The position numbers and the translations under genes were made by a program. The notes under the pieces are model-generated. The model searched no databases. It had not been told where the DNA came from and saw only the letters and a program-made list of their open reading frames with translations. Shown here one piece after another: positions 1 through 6,369 of a DNA stretch of 6,882 nt. Positions within the stretch are counted from its first letter, which is position 1. The number at the start of each line of letters is the position of its first letter. The stretch comes from an uncultured Eubacteriales bacterium (GTDB taxonomy: Bacteria > Bacillota > Clostridia > Christensenellales > DTU072): positions 1-6,882 of the forward strand of contig CACXDF010000263.1 in the NCBI GenBank assembly GCA_902766325.1. The letters run 5' to 3'.

Positions 1-196
1 CGGTATTGGTGCACTTGCCGTAGCCGGTGTTGTTAAAACCGATATTGTTCGTTCCGAAAGTACAATTATAAAGGGTATAATCGTAATCCGATCCGGTAGG
101 GGCAAGGTTCTGCCAAGTGGACGAAGAGGTGCTGTGCCCTTCTCGGGTGTTATGTTCTCCGTCAAGCCACAAGGTCATTCCGTCTTTCACGTATCC
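1..196 (-). repeat. LamG-like repeat unit 4, first part only (from residue 749)
   Basis: The entry motif is again present (GMTLWLDGEHNTREGHS, then STWQNL, then DYDYTLYNCTF), which shows that a fourth domain begins here. Only about 65 of the expected 230 residues lie inside the window, so the array and the protein continue to the left. Confidence 0.82.
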
Positions 197-2440
197 GACG
201 TCGGTGCTTTGCGGCAAAAATCTTTCCCGATCGAGTTGATAATTCATGGTACGTTCGTAATTTGTCAACGTCCGATTATAAATGCGGATCGCATAGATAT
301 TACCGTTAAACCAATACTGATTGCCGCTTTCGCCCTCTCCGCGCCGTCCGATCCACATATTGGTGGTATTCGTCCTGTTCCATTGGTCGGTACCGCTTCC
401 TTTACTGCATAACGTGTTATTAATGTACAAGTTATAATCGTTTGAGCCCGATCCGGTGTAGGTAATGGAATAAGTAAGTAACTTGCTGACTTCAAAACCG
501 GTATTATTTGAGGTAGCTCGCGTTTTACCTCCGCCGGGAGCCGCCGCCGTGATGACCGACGTCATGCTCGTCCAGCCGAGACCGGCGCACGAGACGTTGT
601 CCATAAAAACGATTTGATAAGTAGACGCCGGAAGATTGCATAACAGGGTAATTTCGAGCGTAAGCGTTTCGCCTGCGGCAAGATTGGGTGCGCTCGCGCG
701 TTGACCGCAGCTGCTACTGCCGTTAAAGCCGAAATAACGGTCGCCGATAGAACAATTCGACATAGTGAAGTCGTATCCGTAGCCGGAAAGGTCTTCCCAC
801 GTGCTCGTCGAGGCGCTGTGTCCGGCGCGAGTGTTCTTTTCGCCGTCGAGCCATAGTCTCATACCGTCTTTGGCATACCCCAATTCGTCTTCCGTAGACA
901 AAGAAAATCTTTCTACGTCTCTTTCGTAATTCATTCTCCTTTCGCCCGCCGTTAAAGAACGGTTATAGATGCGAACGGCATAGATCTTTCCGAAAAAGGC
1001 CATGTTGCTCTGATTCTTATTCCCTTCGATGGCGCCGAGTATCTTCCCCGTATATCCCGATATAGGGGTATGATAATGCGTTCCGCTCGTCAGCGTTTCG
1101 TAAGGACTTCCGTCGACGTCGGCAACAAATTGATTGTTGGCCGTCACGCTGGTATAAGAAACGGACACGTTATGAAAGACGTTTGGCACAGACGACTTGG
1201 AATTCAATAAAGAATACTTGGTATACGACAAATTCATGGCTAAGATGAGCCATTTTTCCGAACCGCTATAGTAGTTACTGACGCATACGTTACTGGATCC
1301 GTCGCTGTAGACCATACAACTGTCCGTCGGAAGCGAGTCGGAAACGTAAACGACTTCCATCGTCAAGCCGGAACTCCCGGCAAGATTGGTCGTGTTGTTG
1401 CAATAGGCATAACTCGGCTCTATGTTGTCGGAAGAAATACCGTTGAACGTAACGCCGTCTTCGCTCACGGAGCAATTATGCATATCAAAGTCGTAGTTGG
1501 TCCCGCTTCCGCTGATATCTTCCCACGTGGTCGCGTTATTGTTATGACCGCTACGGGTATTGACGATACCGTCGAGTTGCAGGACAAGGCCGTCCTTGAC
1601 GTAGCCTTGGTCAGTCCTGTTTTGGCTCTCGAACCTCTTGACGTCGAGATTATAATTCCGTAATTGTTCCGCTTCCGTCAAAGCTCGGTTGTAGACTCGG
1701 ATAGCATATATTTCGCCTTTATAAAAATACTGATCATAACTGGACGTATAGTCTCTGCATCCGATACACTTATAATTCGAGGTGCCGTAGCTCCAACTGT
1801 TATTACTTCCTCTGCCGTCCTGCCGCACGCCGTCGGCATAACAAACAAAGGCGCTCGTCGAGGTGTAATCGTAATATGCGACGGAATACGACAGTAATTT
1901 ACTCCACGCAAAAATAGGTCTGTCCGAAATAACTTGTTTTTGATAAGTATCGCTTGAACCGTGGATGATGCCTCTGTTATCATTCCCGATGCCGAAAGCG
2001 TTATAGGACTGCGGATCCTGGAATAATATGACGTTTTTCGTTGTGGAAGTCGCTTTGAAGACGATCTCCACCGTCGATTCTTTTCCGCCCGTCCAGGCCG
2101 TTGCGTTGTTAAGATAGGCAAAGTCGTCGGCTCCGTCAAAAGATAAAGACTTGGACGTAATAGACGCGCCGGAAATGGTAAAGTCATAGTTATTGCCGGA
2201 CAGATCCTGCCACGTACTCGTATTCGAGCTATGTCCGGAACGGGTATTATTGATGCCGTCAAGGCATAGTTTCAGCCCGTCTGTCACGTACCCGAGGTCG
2301 GATGCGGAAACGGCAAGAGCGTCTTGACTGCTGACGGTCATTTTTCCGAAAAAGGACGCAAAAAACAAAACGGGGATAAAAGCGATAATAAAAAGAACGA
2401 TCGCTGTCTTTTTCGATATCGTTAAACGTCTTTTGTACAT
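1..2440 (-). CDS. Exported tandem LamG-like repeat protein (partial, C-terminus beyond window)
   Basis: I translated this frame base by base from the ATG at 2440 to the window edge and found 813 codons with no stop, so the gene is intact but its 3' end is missing. Residues 1-13 are basic (MYKRR..KK) and residues about 14-33 are strongly hydrophobic, which gives a signal peptide or signal anchor. Possible AxA-type cleavage sites lie near residues 41-46 (ALAVSA). The rest is a tandem array of LamG-like (Laminin_G_3, concanavalin A-like) domains starting at residues 50, 279, 521 and 749. Each opens with GYxxDGhxLxLDG, then NTRxGH and W[QE][DN][LI], and closes with IYAhRhYNRxLTxxE..NY..D..RF. Such jelly-roll domains usually bind glycans or act as adhesion or spacer modules. 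No catalytic domain, sortase motif or other anchor is visible in the part seen. The start is supported by AAGGGG 10 bases upstream. The domain call is firm; ligand and role are unknown. Confidence 0.88.
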   Translation of the reverse strand, partial: MYKRRLTISKKTAIVLFIIAFIPVLFFASFFGKMTVSSQDALAVSASDLGYVTDGLKLCLDGINNTRSGHSSNTSTWQDLSGNNYDFTISGASITSKSLSFDGADDFAYLNNATAWTGGKESTVEIVFKATSTTKNVILFQDPQSYNAFGIGNDNRGIIHGSSDTYQKQVISDRPIFAWSKLLSYSVAYYDYTSTSAFVCYADGVRQDGRGSNNSWSYGTSNYKCIGCRDYTSSYDQYFYKGEIYAIRVYNRALTEAEQLRNYNLDVKRFESQNRTDQGYVKDGLVLQLDGIVNTRSGHNNNATTWEDISGSGTNYDFDMHNCSVSEDGVTFNGISSDNIEPSYAYCNNTTNLAGSSGLTMEVVYVSDSLPTDSCMVYSDGSSNVCVSNYYSGSEKWLILAMNLSYTKYSLLNSKSSVPNVFHNVSVSYTSVTANNQFVADVDGSPYETLTSGTHYHTPISGYTGKILGAIEGNKNQSNMAFFGKIYAVRIYNRSLTAGERRMNYERDVERFSLSTEDELGYAKDGMRLWLDGEKNTRAGHSASTSTWEDLSGYGYDFTMSNCSIGDRYFGFNGSSSCGQRASAPNLAAGETLTLEITLLCNLPASTYQIVFMDNVSCAGLGWTSMTSVITAAAPGGGKTRATSNNTGFEVSKLLTYSITYTGSGSNDYNLYINNTLCSKGSGTDQWNRTNTTNMWIGRRGEGESGNQYWFNGNIYAIRIYNRTLTNYERTMNYQLDRERFLPQSTDVGYVKDGMTLWLDGEHNTREGHSTSSSTWQNLAPTGSDYDYTLYNCTFGTNNIGFNNTGYGKCTNT
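197..880 (-). repeat. LamG-like repeat unit 3 (residues 521-748)
   Basis: This unit has 228 residues. Its entry motif is NTRAGHSASTSTWEDLSG, followed by YDFTMSNCS. Its exit motif is GNIYAIRIYNRTLTNYE. It has five cysteines (563, 578, 601, 618, 678), and a glycine-rich turn (APGGGK) near residues 634-639. At the entry segment it resembles unit 4 most closely (GMxLWLDGExNTRxGHS). Confidence 0.85.
881..1606 (-). repeat. LamG-like repeat unit 2 (residues 279-520)
   Basis: At 242 residues this is the longest complete unit. Its entry motif is NTRSGHNNNATTWEDISG, followed by NYDFDMHNCS. Its exit motif is GKIYAVRIYNRSLTAGE. The central part (about residues 330-470) shares little with the other units, while both edges are clearly conserved. 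It has four cysteines (323, 347, 375, 386). Confidence 0.85.
1607..2293 (-). repeat. LamG-like repeat unit 1 (residues 50-278)
   Basis: This is the first 229-residue unit, directly after the export signal. Its entry motif is NTRSGHSSNTSTWQDLSG, followed by NYDFT and a SFDGxDD strand typical of bacterial LamG domains. Its exit motif is GEIYAIRVYNRALTEAE. It lacks the NC cysteine found after the YDF motif in units 2-4. Instead it carries C59, C200 and a CxxC at residues 225-228. Confidence 0.85.
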
Positions 2441-2450
2441 TGCCGTTATT

Positions 2451-2456
2451 CCCCTT
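2451..2456 (-). promoter_or_regulatory. Ribosome binding site of the LamG protein gene
   Basis: AAGGGG on the minus strand ends 10 bases before the ATG at 2440, inside a G-rich run (GGGGAAGGGG, 2460-2451) that stands out in an otherwise AT-rich leader. It supports the chosen start. The signal sequence begins immediately at that start. Confidence 0.6.
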
Positions 2457-2497
2457 CCCCAATAATAAGCTAATAATTTATTATTTTTGATCTTATT

Positions 2498-2526
2498 ATA
2501 ATAAAGGCTGTCCAACAATTGTCCAA
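2498..2526 (-). promoter_or_regulatory. Probable sigma-70/A-type promoter of the LamG protein gene
   Basis: On the minus strand, TTGGAC (2526-2521) is followed after 17 bases by TATTAT (2503-2498). An overlapping perfect TATAAT lies at 2500-2495, giving a 20-base spacer to the same -35. Transcription would start near 2490 and leave a 5' leader of about 50 bases. The region is very AT-rich and is the only non-coding stretch upstream of the gene. This is a visual match only. Confidence 0.55.
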
Positions 2527-2529
2527 CAA
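2509..2529 (-). repeat. Tandem TTGTTGGACA direct repeat at the -35 region
   Basis: The decamer TTGTTGGACA occurs twice on the minus strand, at 2529-2520 and 2518-2509, with one base between copies, giving an 11-bp period. The first copy contains the proposed -35 hexamer and the second lies in the spacer. This placement suits a regulator that binds the same DNA face on successive helical turns. An operator role is inference. Confidence 0.5.
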
Positions 2530-2610
2530 ATTGAAGAAAATAGCAAAAAATTAATATTTTTCAGATAATAATTAAGGTTAATTAAAGGGAAATGGAACGT
2601 CTTTTCTTTG

Positions 2611-2642
2611 CACCCTTCCGAACACTCGTATTCGGAAGGGTG
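2611..2642 (-). terminator. Hairpin at the 3' end of the operon (terminator-like, no U-tract)
   Basis: CACCCTTCCGAA (2611-2622) and TTCGGAAGGGTG (2631-2642) form a perfect 12-bp inverted repeat around an 8-base loop, 13 bases after the stop of the DUF4432 gene. In the minus-strand RNA the loop can add a U-G and an A-U pair, leaving a CGAG tetraloop. In the plus-strand RNA the equivalent first pair is a C/A mismatch, so the structure suits minus-strand transcription. The expected U-run is absent: the RNA continues with CAAAGAAAAGACG. It may be an atypical terminator or a 3'-end stabilising hairpin. Confidence 0.6.
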
Positions 2643-2655
2643 TAATGTGTTTGGA

Positions 2656-3564
2656 TTAAATATCTTTCACGTCGAACGTCACGCCGAAGACGATCTTTTG
2701 ATTCGGAGCGATGGTTTTATACTTGAAATATCCGTCCATAAAAGAAGTGGACGGCTCGATCCCGAGGGCGTAGTCGTGAGAAGCGTTGGTGACCCATTGC
2801 ACTTGACAAGGCAAAGTATCGCCGGTGTAAGAGAGGACGAACTTCTTACCCAGTTTTTTATTGGTAACGGTGATTTCGGGAACGTTATTTTCTATATAAT
2901 AACAGCTTTCTTCTTCGTTATCGACGGGCGCCGGAAAGGTCGTGCGGTCGGCGATATGATCGGCGGCGTGCTTGGTACGCGGTATCACGGTACGAGCGTC
3001 CTGCTCTACGGTGACGCCGGCGTCGAGCATCGGATATCCGACGTTGCAATGGTACAGCAGACAGTAGTTTTCCGTTTTCGTACCCCTGTTTGTCAATTCG
3101 TCGCGGACGGAGACCGAAGAAGAGCCGATCTTTGTGGAGACGGTGCGCTTTATATAAAGGTTCCGGCCGAAGAGCGCGGATAATTCTATCTCGCCGACGA
3201 CTTCGATCTTTTCTTCGTCGCAAACACAAGAAAGGATACGGGCGGGAGTGTTATGCAAAAGTCCGTGGATCTCGTATCCGTCGCGGGCGCCGATATTATC
3301 GAGACCGCAGGTATAGAGCATGCCTCCTTCAAAGCGGCTTGCATAGGCGATCTCACGACTGACGAGACCGTTTTTGCAGACGAAAGAGATATTGATGCCC
3401 TTATGCCACAGTTGCGACATATCGAGGGCTTTGGATTCGTTCAGTAAAAAACGTAGAACGCCGTTATCGACCTCGATAATGCGGAGTCCGCGTTCTTTGC
3501 CGTCGACGAGTTCGTACCGACGGACGTAAGCGATCTGAGACAGATTATTGATTTGATTCAGCAT
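2656..3564 (-). CDS. DUF4432 family, aldose 1-epimerase-like protein
   Basis: This 302-residue protein resembles the DUF4432 group of the galactose mutarotase-like superfamily, which are cytosolic beta-sandwich sugar-binding proteins. Visible signatures are GLRIIEVDNG (residues 26-35), a Gly-rich stretch GGMLYTCGLDNIG (80-92), the IHGLLHNTPAR segment (99-109), LYHCNVGYPMLDAG (170-183) and LGIEPST (268-274). By analogy with aldose epimerases, H172 (in YHCN) and E270 (in GIEP) would be the acid/base pair, with H100 and H104 near the sugar; these roles are inference. No signal peptide is present. The start is clear: GGGAGG ends 9 bases before the ATG, within the 27-base gap after the flavoprotein gene. 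It is the last gene of the operon. Its substrate is unknown; the GH36-like gene in the same operon suggests a sugar, possibly galactose-type. Confidence 0.85.
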   Translation of the reverse strand: MLNQINNLSQIAYVRRYELVDGKERGLRIIEVDNGVLRFLLNESKALDMSQLWHKGINISFVCKNGLVSREIAYASRFEGGMLYTCGLDNIGARDGYEIHGLLHNTPARILSCVCDEEKIEVVGEIELSALFGRNLYIKRTVSTKIGSSSVSVRDELTNRGTKTENYCLLYHCNVGYPMLDAGVTVEQDARTVIPRTKHAADHIADRTTFPAPVDNEEESCYYIENNVPEITVTNKKLGKKFVLSYTGDTLPCQVQWVTNASHDYALGIEPSTSFMDGYFKYKTIAPNQKIVFGVTFDVKDI

Positions 3565-3573
3565 AAGAAAAAA

Positions 3574-3579
3574 CCTCCC
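3574..3579 (-). promoter_or_regulatory. Ribosome binding site of the DUF4432 gene
   Basis: GGGAGG on the minus strand lies 9 bases before the ATG at 3564, in the short gap between two operon genes. It fixes the start of the DUF4432 gene. Confidence 0.7.
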
Positions 3580-3591
3580 GAAAGTTATGAT

Positions 3592-5139
3592 CTATTGTCT
3601 TAAAAAGGCGAGAGCGCCTTTGATGCCGTCTATAGCGGCGCTGGTTATACCGCCGGCATATCCGGCTCCTTCTCCGAGCGGGAATAATCCGTCGATCGAA
3701 GAACGATAATTCTCGTCACGTAAAATTCGCACCGGAGAACTGGATCTTGCCTCGATCCCGGTCAGCACGCTGTCCGGCGCATCAAACCCGCGGAGTTTAC
3801 GTCCGAAAAGAGGCAATCCCGCGATCAAAGTATCGGTAACGTGCGCGGGCAGGACGGCCCGCAAATCGGCGGCGACGTAACCGGAAGCTACGCTTGGACG
3901 CGTCGCGCCGAAACGATCGGTCGTCCTGCCCCGAATAAGGTCTCCGTACGTCTGTACGACGGGTTTGTAAGCGCCGCTTACTTGATAGGTGAGCCGCTCG
4001 TACTTTCTTTGGTATTCCATTCCGGCCAAGGGATGATCGCTCTTCCAGTGTTCCGGTCCGACGTTAACGAGAAGCGCGCTATTGGAGTTAACGGCGTTTC
4101 TTAAAAAATAGCTCATACCGTTGACACACACGCCGCCCTCTTCGCTGCTTGCGTTGACGACGTGTCCTCCCGGGCACATACAAAACGTATACAGGCTGCT
4201 GCCCGTAGGCGTACTCGTCGCCATTTTATAATCGGCAGCCGGCAGTAAAGAAGCGAATTTTCCGTACTGCGCGCGATCGATCGTTTCGCGCAAGTGCTCA
4301 ATACGGACTCCCATACTGTATATTTTGGATTCCATTTTTACGGAATGTCCGTTTAGCATTTCAAACGTATCGCGCGATGAATGGCCGACGGCAAAGAAGA
4401 CCGCGTCCGTTTCCGTCGCACCTTGATCGGTGACGACTCCGATTATTTTTCCGGCGACGATACGTATATCCGTCACCGTAGTGCGGTAGCGGACTTCGCC
4501 GCCGAGAGCGATTATTTTTTCGCGCATATTCTTTACCACCGTCCGCAAATTATCGGTGCCGACGTGCGGTTTGGATAAATACCGTATTTCTTCGGGCGCG
4601 CCGCAACGAATAAATTCTTCCAATACGACGGGGATATACTCGTTGTGAAGGTTGGTGTTCAGCTTCCCGTCCGAAAACGTGCCCGCTCCCCCTTCGCCGA
4701 ACTGAACGTTGCTGTTCGGATCCAAATTATGATCGGTGAAAAATCTATTGACCGTGCGTTCGCGGTCTTCTACTCTTTCGCCTCGTTCAAGAACGATGGG
4801 TCTGCAACCGGCATAGGCGAGCGTCAGCGCGCAAAACAGTCCCGCGGGGCCCGTCCCCACCACCACCGGGCGATACGAAAGGTTTTTCTTCCCGGCCATG
4901 GCTTCGAGCGAGATCGTTTCTTTTTCGTACGGGGCGACTTCTTTAGAAAGATACTTCTTGTCGTTCTCAGTCGAAACGGCGACGGAATAGACGTAACGGA
5001 CGTCCTCTTTCTTCCGGGCGTCGATACTCTTTTTGAGAACGATCAATTCTTCGATCTCCCGTGCGCGCAGTTTTTTGCGGACGACTTCGTCCAAAGTTGT
5101 TTTTTCGCCGACGGGAACGGTAATGCCAAGTTGGATCAT
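3592..5139 (-). CDS. NAD(P)/FAD-dependent oxidoreductase, COG2509 type (uncharacterised FAD-dependent dehydrogenase)
   Basis: This soluble flavoprotein has 515 residues, close to the usual length of the family. Residues 1-88 form the family's N-terminal module, including KKSIDARKKEDVRYVYSV (36-53). The FAD-binding Rossmann fold follows: VVVGTGPAGL at 92-101 (GxGxxG) with the ribose-binding Glu at 118 (VLERGE). The family hallmark FGEGGAGTFSDGKLNT is at 147-162. The C-terminal FAD closure is PLGEGAGYAGGITSAAIDG (487-505). The substrate and physiological role of the family are not established to my knowledge. The frame stays open 47 codons further upstream inside the aminopeptidase gene, but the family N-terminus aligns with MIQLGITVP at 5139. 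That ATG lies 8 bases after the aminopeptidase stop and has no nearby Shine-Dalgarno sequence. GGGAGGGG lies 23 bases upstream, so translation is probably coupled. A CTG at 5151 is a less likely alternative. Confidence 0.88.
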   Translation of the reverse strand: MIQLGITVPVGEKTTLDEVVRKKLRAREIEELIVLKKSIDARKKEDVRYVYSVAVSTENDKKYLSKEVAPYEKETISLEAMAGKKNLSYRPVVVGTGPAGLFCALTLAYAGCRPIVLERGERVEDRERTVNRFFTDHNLDPNSNVQFGEGGAGTFSDGKLNTNLHNEYIPVVLEEFIRCGAPEEIRYLSKPHVGTDNLRTVVKNMREKIIALGGEVRYRTTVTDIRIVAGKIIGVVTDQGATETDAVFFAVGHSSRDTFEMLNGHSVKMESKIYSMGVRIEHLRETIDRAQYGKFASLLPAADYKMATSTPTGSSLYTFCMCPGGHVVNASSEEGGVCVNGMSYFLRNAVNSNSALLVNVGPEHWKSDHPLAGMEYQRKYERLTYQVSGAYKPVVQTYGDLIRGRTTDRFGATRPSVASGYVAADLRAVLPAHVTDTLIAGLPLFGRKLRGFDAPDSVLTGIEARSSSPVRILRDENYRSSIDGLFPLGEGAGYAGGITSAAIDGIKGALAFLRQ

Positions 5140-5147
5140 ATTTTTTT

Positions 5148-6368
5148 TCAGAACGCCCAGTTCCCCTCCCTGAAGATGGGCACGACACCCTTGTCCGTCA
5201 CGGCGTCGATACTGAGGTCGGCCGTTCCGATCATAAAGTCGACGTGAATGATGGACTCGTTGATACCCTTTTCGCGGCACTCTTCGAGGGTCATATTCTC
5301 AAAGCCTTCCAGACACTCGGGGAATCCCTCGCCGAGCGCAAAGTGGCAACAGGCGTTTTCGTCGTACAACGTATTGAGAAAGGTAATGCCCGAATTGCGT
5401 ATGGGCGAGTCGTACGGCACAAGCGCGCATTCGCCCAGCATACAAGACCGTTCGTCCATCGCGATCATCGTCTTCAACAGTTCTTCGTTCTTTTCCGCAT
5501 GCGCTTCGACGACGCGACCGTTTTCAAACCGAAGCCAAAAGTTTTCGATCAACTCCCCTCTGTAAGACAAAGGACGAGATGCGTAAACGATACCTTCGGC
5601 GTCGCCCGCCTTCGGCGAAGTGAAGACCTCTTCGGAAGGAACGTTGGGATTGAATGAAATACCGGATAACGTCCTTTCTTCTCCGCCGGCAAACCGACCT
5701 CCGTCGATCAATCCGACGGAAATATCCGTACCGTTACTTGAGCGGTACGCAAGGCGCTTTATTTTTAAGGAATTCAGATAAGTATAGCGGCGTCTTAAGT
5801 CGGCGTTATGTTCTTCCCACGCTTGCACCGGATCGCCTTTATCGGCTCTCGAAGTATAAAGTATAGCTTCCCAAAGTTTCTTTTCGGCAACACTCGGGCT
5901 GACGCCGGGAAAGACCTTTTTCGCCCAGGATTTGCCGGGTACGCCGGCGATACACCACTGGTACTTATTCTCTATTTTATCGCGATACGCGCGTACGACG
6001 GGATATCGATTTTTGCGAACGTTCGCTACTTTTTTTTGATCGACCCCGGCAAGACCGTTCGGGTCTTCCGACTCAAGGTACAGGATAGCCGGCAAGGTGT
6101 CCGCAAGGTAGTCGTATTTCTTTTGTTCCCACTCGGGAATGTCGGAAAGCACCTTTTCCGCGCAATACTTATACTGTATTTTTTCCAGCGGCTGATGTTG
6201 CCATTCGACGGTGACCTTCCGGGCGCCTCTTTTATAACAAAGCCGGGTCACTTCTTCGACGAATTCGATCTGATCGAGCCCGGCGCGGATGATAACGTCC
6301 TGCTTTTTCTGCACGTTGATGCCCTTCTCCACGAGCAAACGGGCGTAGCCCTTTTTTACTTTCTGCAT
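5148..6368 (-). CDS. Aminopeptidase, peptidase family M29 (AmpS/PepS type)
   Basis: This is a complete 406-residue cytosolic metallo-aminopeptidase that removes N-terminal residues from peptides, matching M29 family length and ending in the typical IFREGNWAF. The family's metal-site motifs appear in order: NVPSEEVFTSP (242-252, Glu246/247), GECALVP (312-318, Glu313), TLYDENACCHFALGEGFP (333-350, His342) and ESIIHVDFMIG (371-381, His375 and Asp377). The Glu/Glu/His/His/Asp set for a two-metal site is therefore intact. The position seven residues after the first His, where I recall a conserved Tyr, is Phe349. No signal peptide is seen. The start is firm: AGGGAG lies 6 bases before the ATG, overlapping the end of the upstream gene, whose stop is only 1 base away. 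This implies co-transcription and coupling with the glycosidase gene. Substrate preference cannot be read from the sequence. Confidence 0.92.
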   Translation of the reverse strand: MQKVKKGYARLLVEKGINVQKKQDVIIRAGLDQIEFVEEVTRLCYKRGARKVTVEWQHQPLEKIQYKYCAEKVLSDIPEWEQKKYDYLADTLPAILYLESEDPNGLAGVDQKKVANVRKNRYPVVRAYRDKIENKYQWCIAGVPGKSWAKKVFPGVSPSVAEKKLWEAILYTSRADKGDPVQAWEEHNADLRRRYTYLNSLKIKRLAYRSSNGTDISVGLIDGGRFAGGEERTLSGISFNPNVPSEEVFTSPKAGDAEGIVYASRPLSYRGELIENFWLRFENGRVVEAHAEKNEELLKTMIAMDERSCMLGECALVPYDSPIRNSGITFLNTLYDENACCHFALGEGFPECLEGFENMTLEECREKGINESIIHVDFMIGTADLSIDAVTDKGVVPIFREGNWAF

Positions 6369-6369
6369 T

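Larger units (their letters stand above)
2441..2655. other. Intergenic region between the operon and the LamG protein gene
   Basis: This 215-bp stretch holds the operon-end hairpin, an AT-rich spacer, the tandem decamer and promoter, and the leader with its ribosome binding site. No small ORF with a convincing start and ribosome binding site is visible in it. The change from balanced coding composition to very AT-rich sequence is abrupt at both ends. Confidence 0.7.

Noticed and set aside
1..2462. Several short open frames (60-200 codons) on both strands, as if the region held a broken gene
   Set aside because: The frame from the ATG at 2440 is open all the way to base 1 with consistent LamG motifs. 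The short frames are shadows and there is no frameshift or stop.
2461..2485. AT-only inverted repeat (AATAATAA ... TTATTATT) in the leader of the LamG gene
   Set aside because: Eight A-U pairs around a 9-base loop would be very weak, and such matches are expected by chance in this AT-rich stretch. There is no riboswitch-like structure.
2611..2642. The inverted repeat as an insertion-sequence end or attachment site
   Set aside because: There is no transposase or integrase gene, no target duplication and no second copy in the window. A position 13 bases after a stop codon fits a transcript-end hairpin better.
2608..3183. A 191-codon plus-strand open frame starting in the hairpin region
   Set aside because: Its body mirrors the DUF4432 gene and its start falls within the hairpin arm. 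No ribosome binding site or family signature is seen.
5140..5150. The run of eight A residues after the aminopeptidase stop, as a frameshift site fusing two proteins
   Set aside because: The A-run comes after the TGA stop in the reading direction, so slippage there cannot bypass it. Both proteins have complete natural ends.
4645..5247. A 200-codon plus-strand open frame opposite the flavoprotein gene
   Set aside because: It lies antisense to a clearly conserved FAD-binding region, has no recognisable motif and is explained as a shadow of the minus-strand codons.
5140..5280. A 47-residue N-terminal extension of the flavoprotein overlapping the aminopeptidase 3' end
   Set aside because: The extension is Arg-rich and unlike the family. 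The expected family N-terminus begins at the ATG at 5139, and the overlapped DNA encodes the conserved C-terminus of the aminopeptidase.
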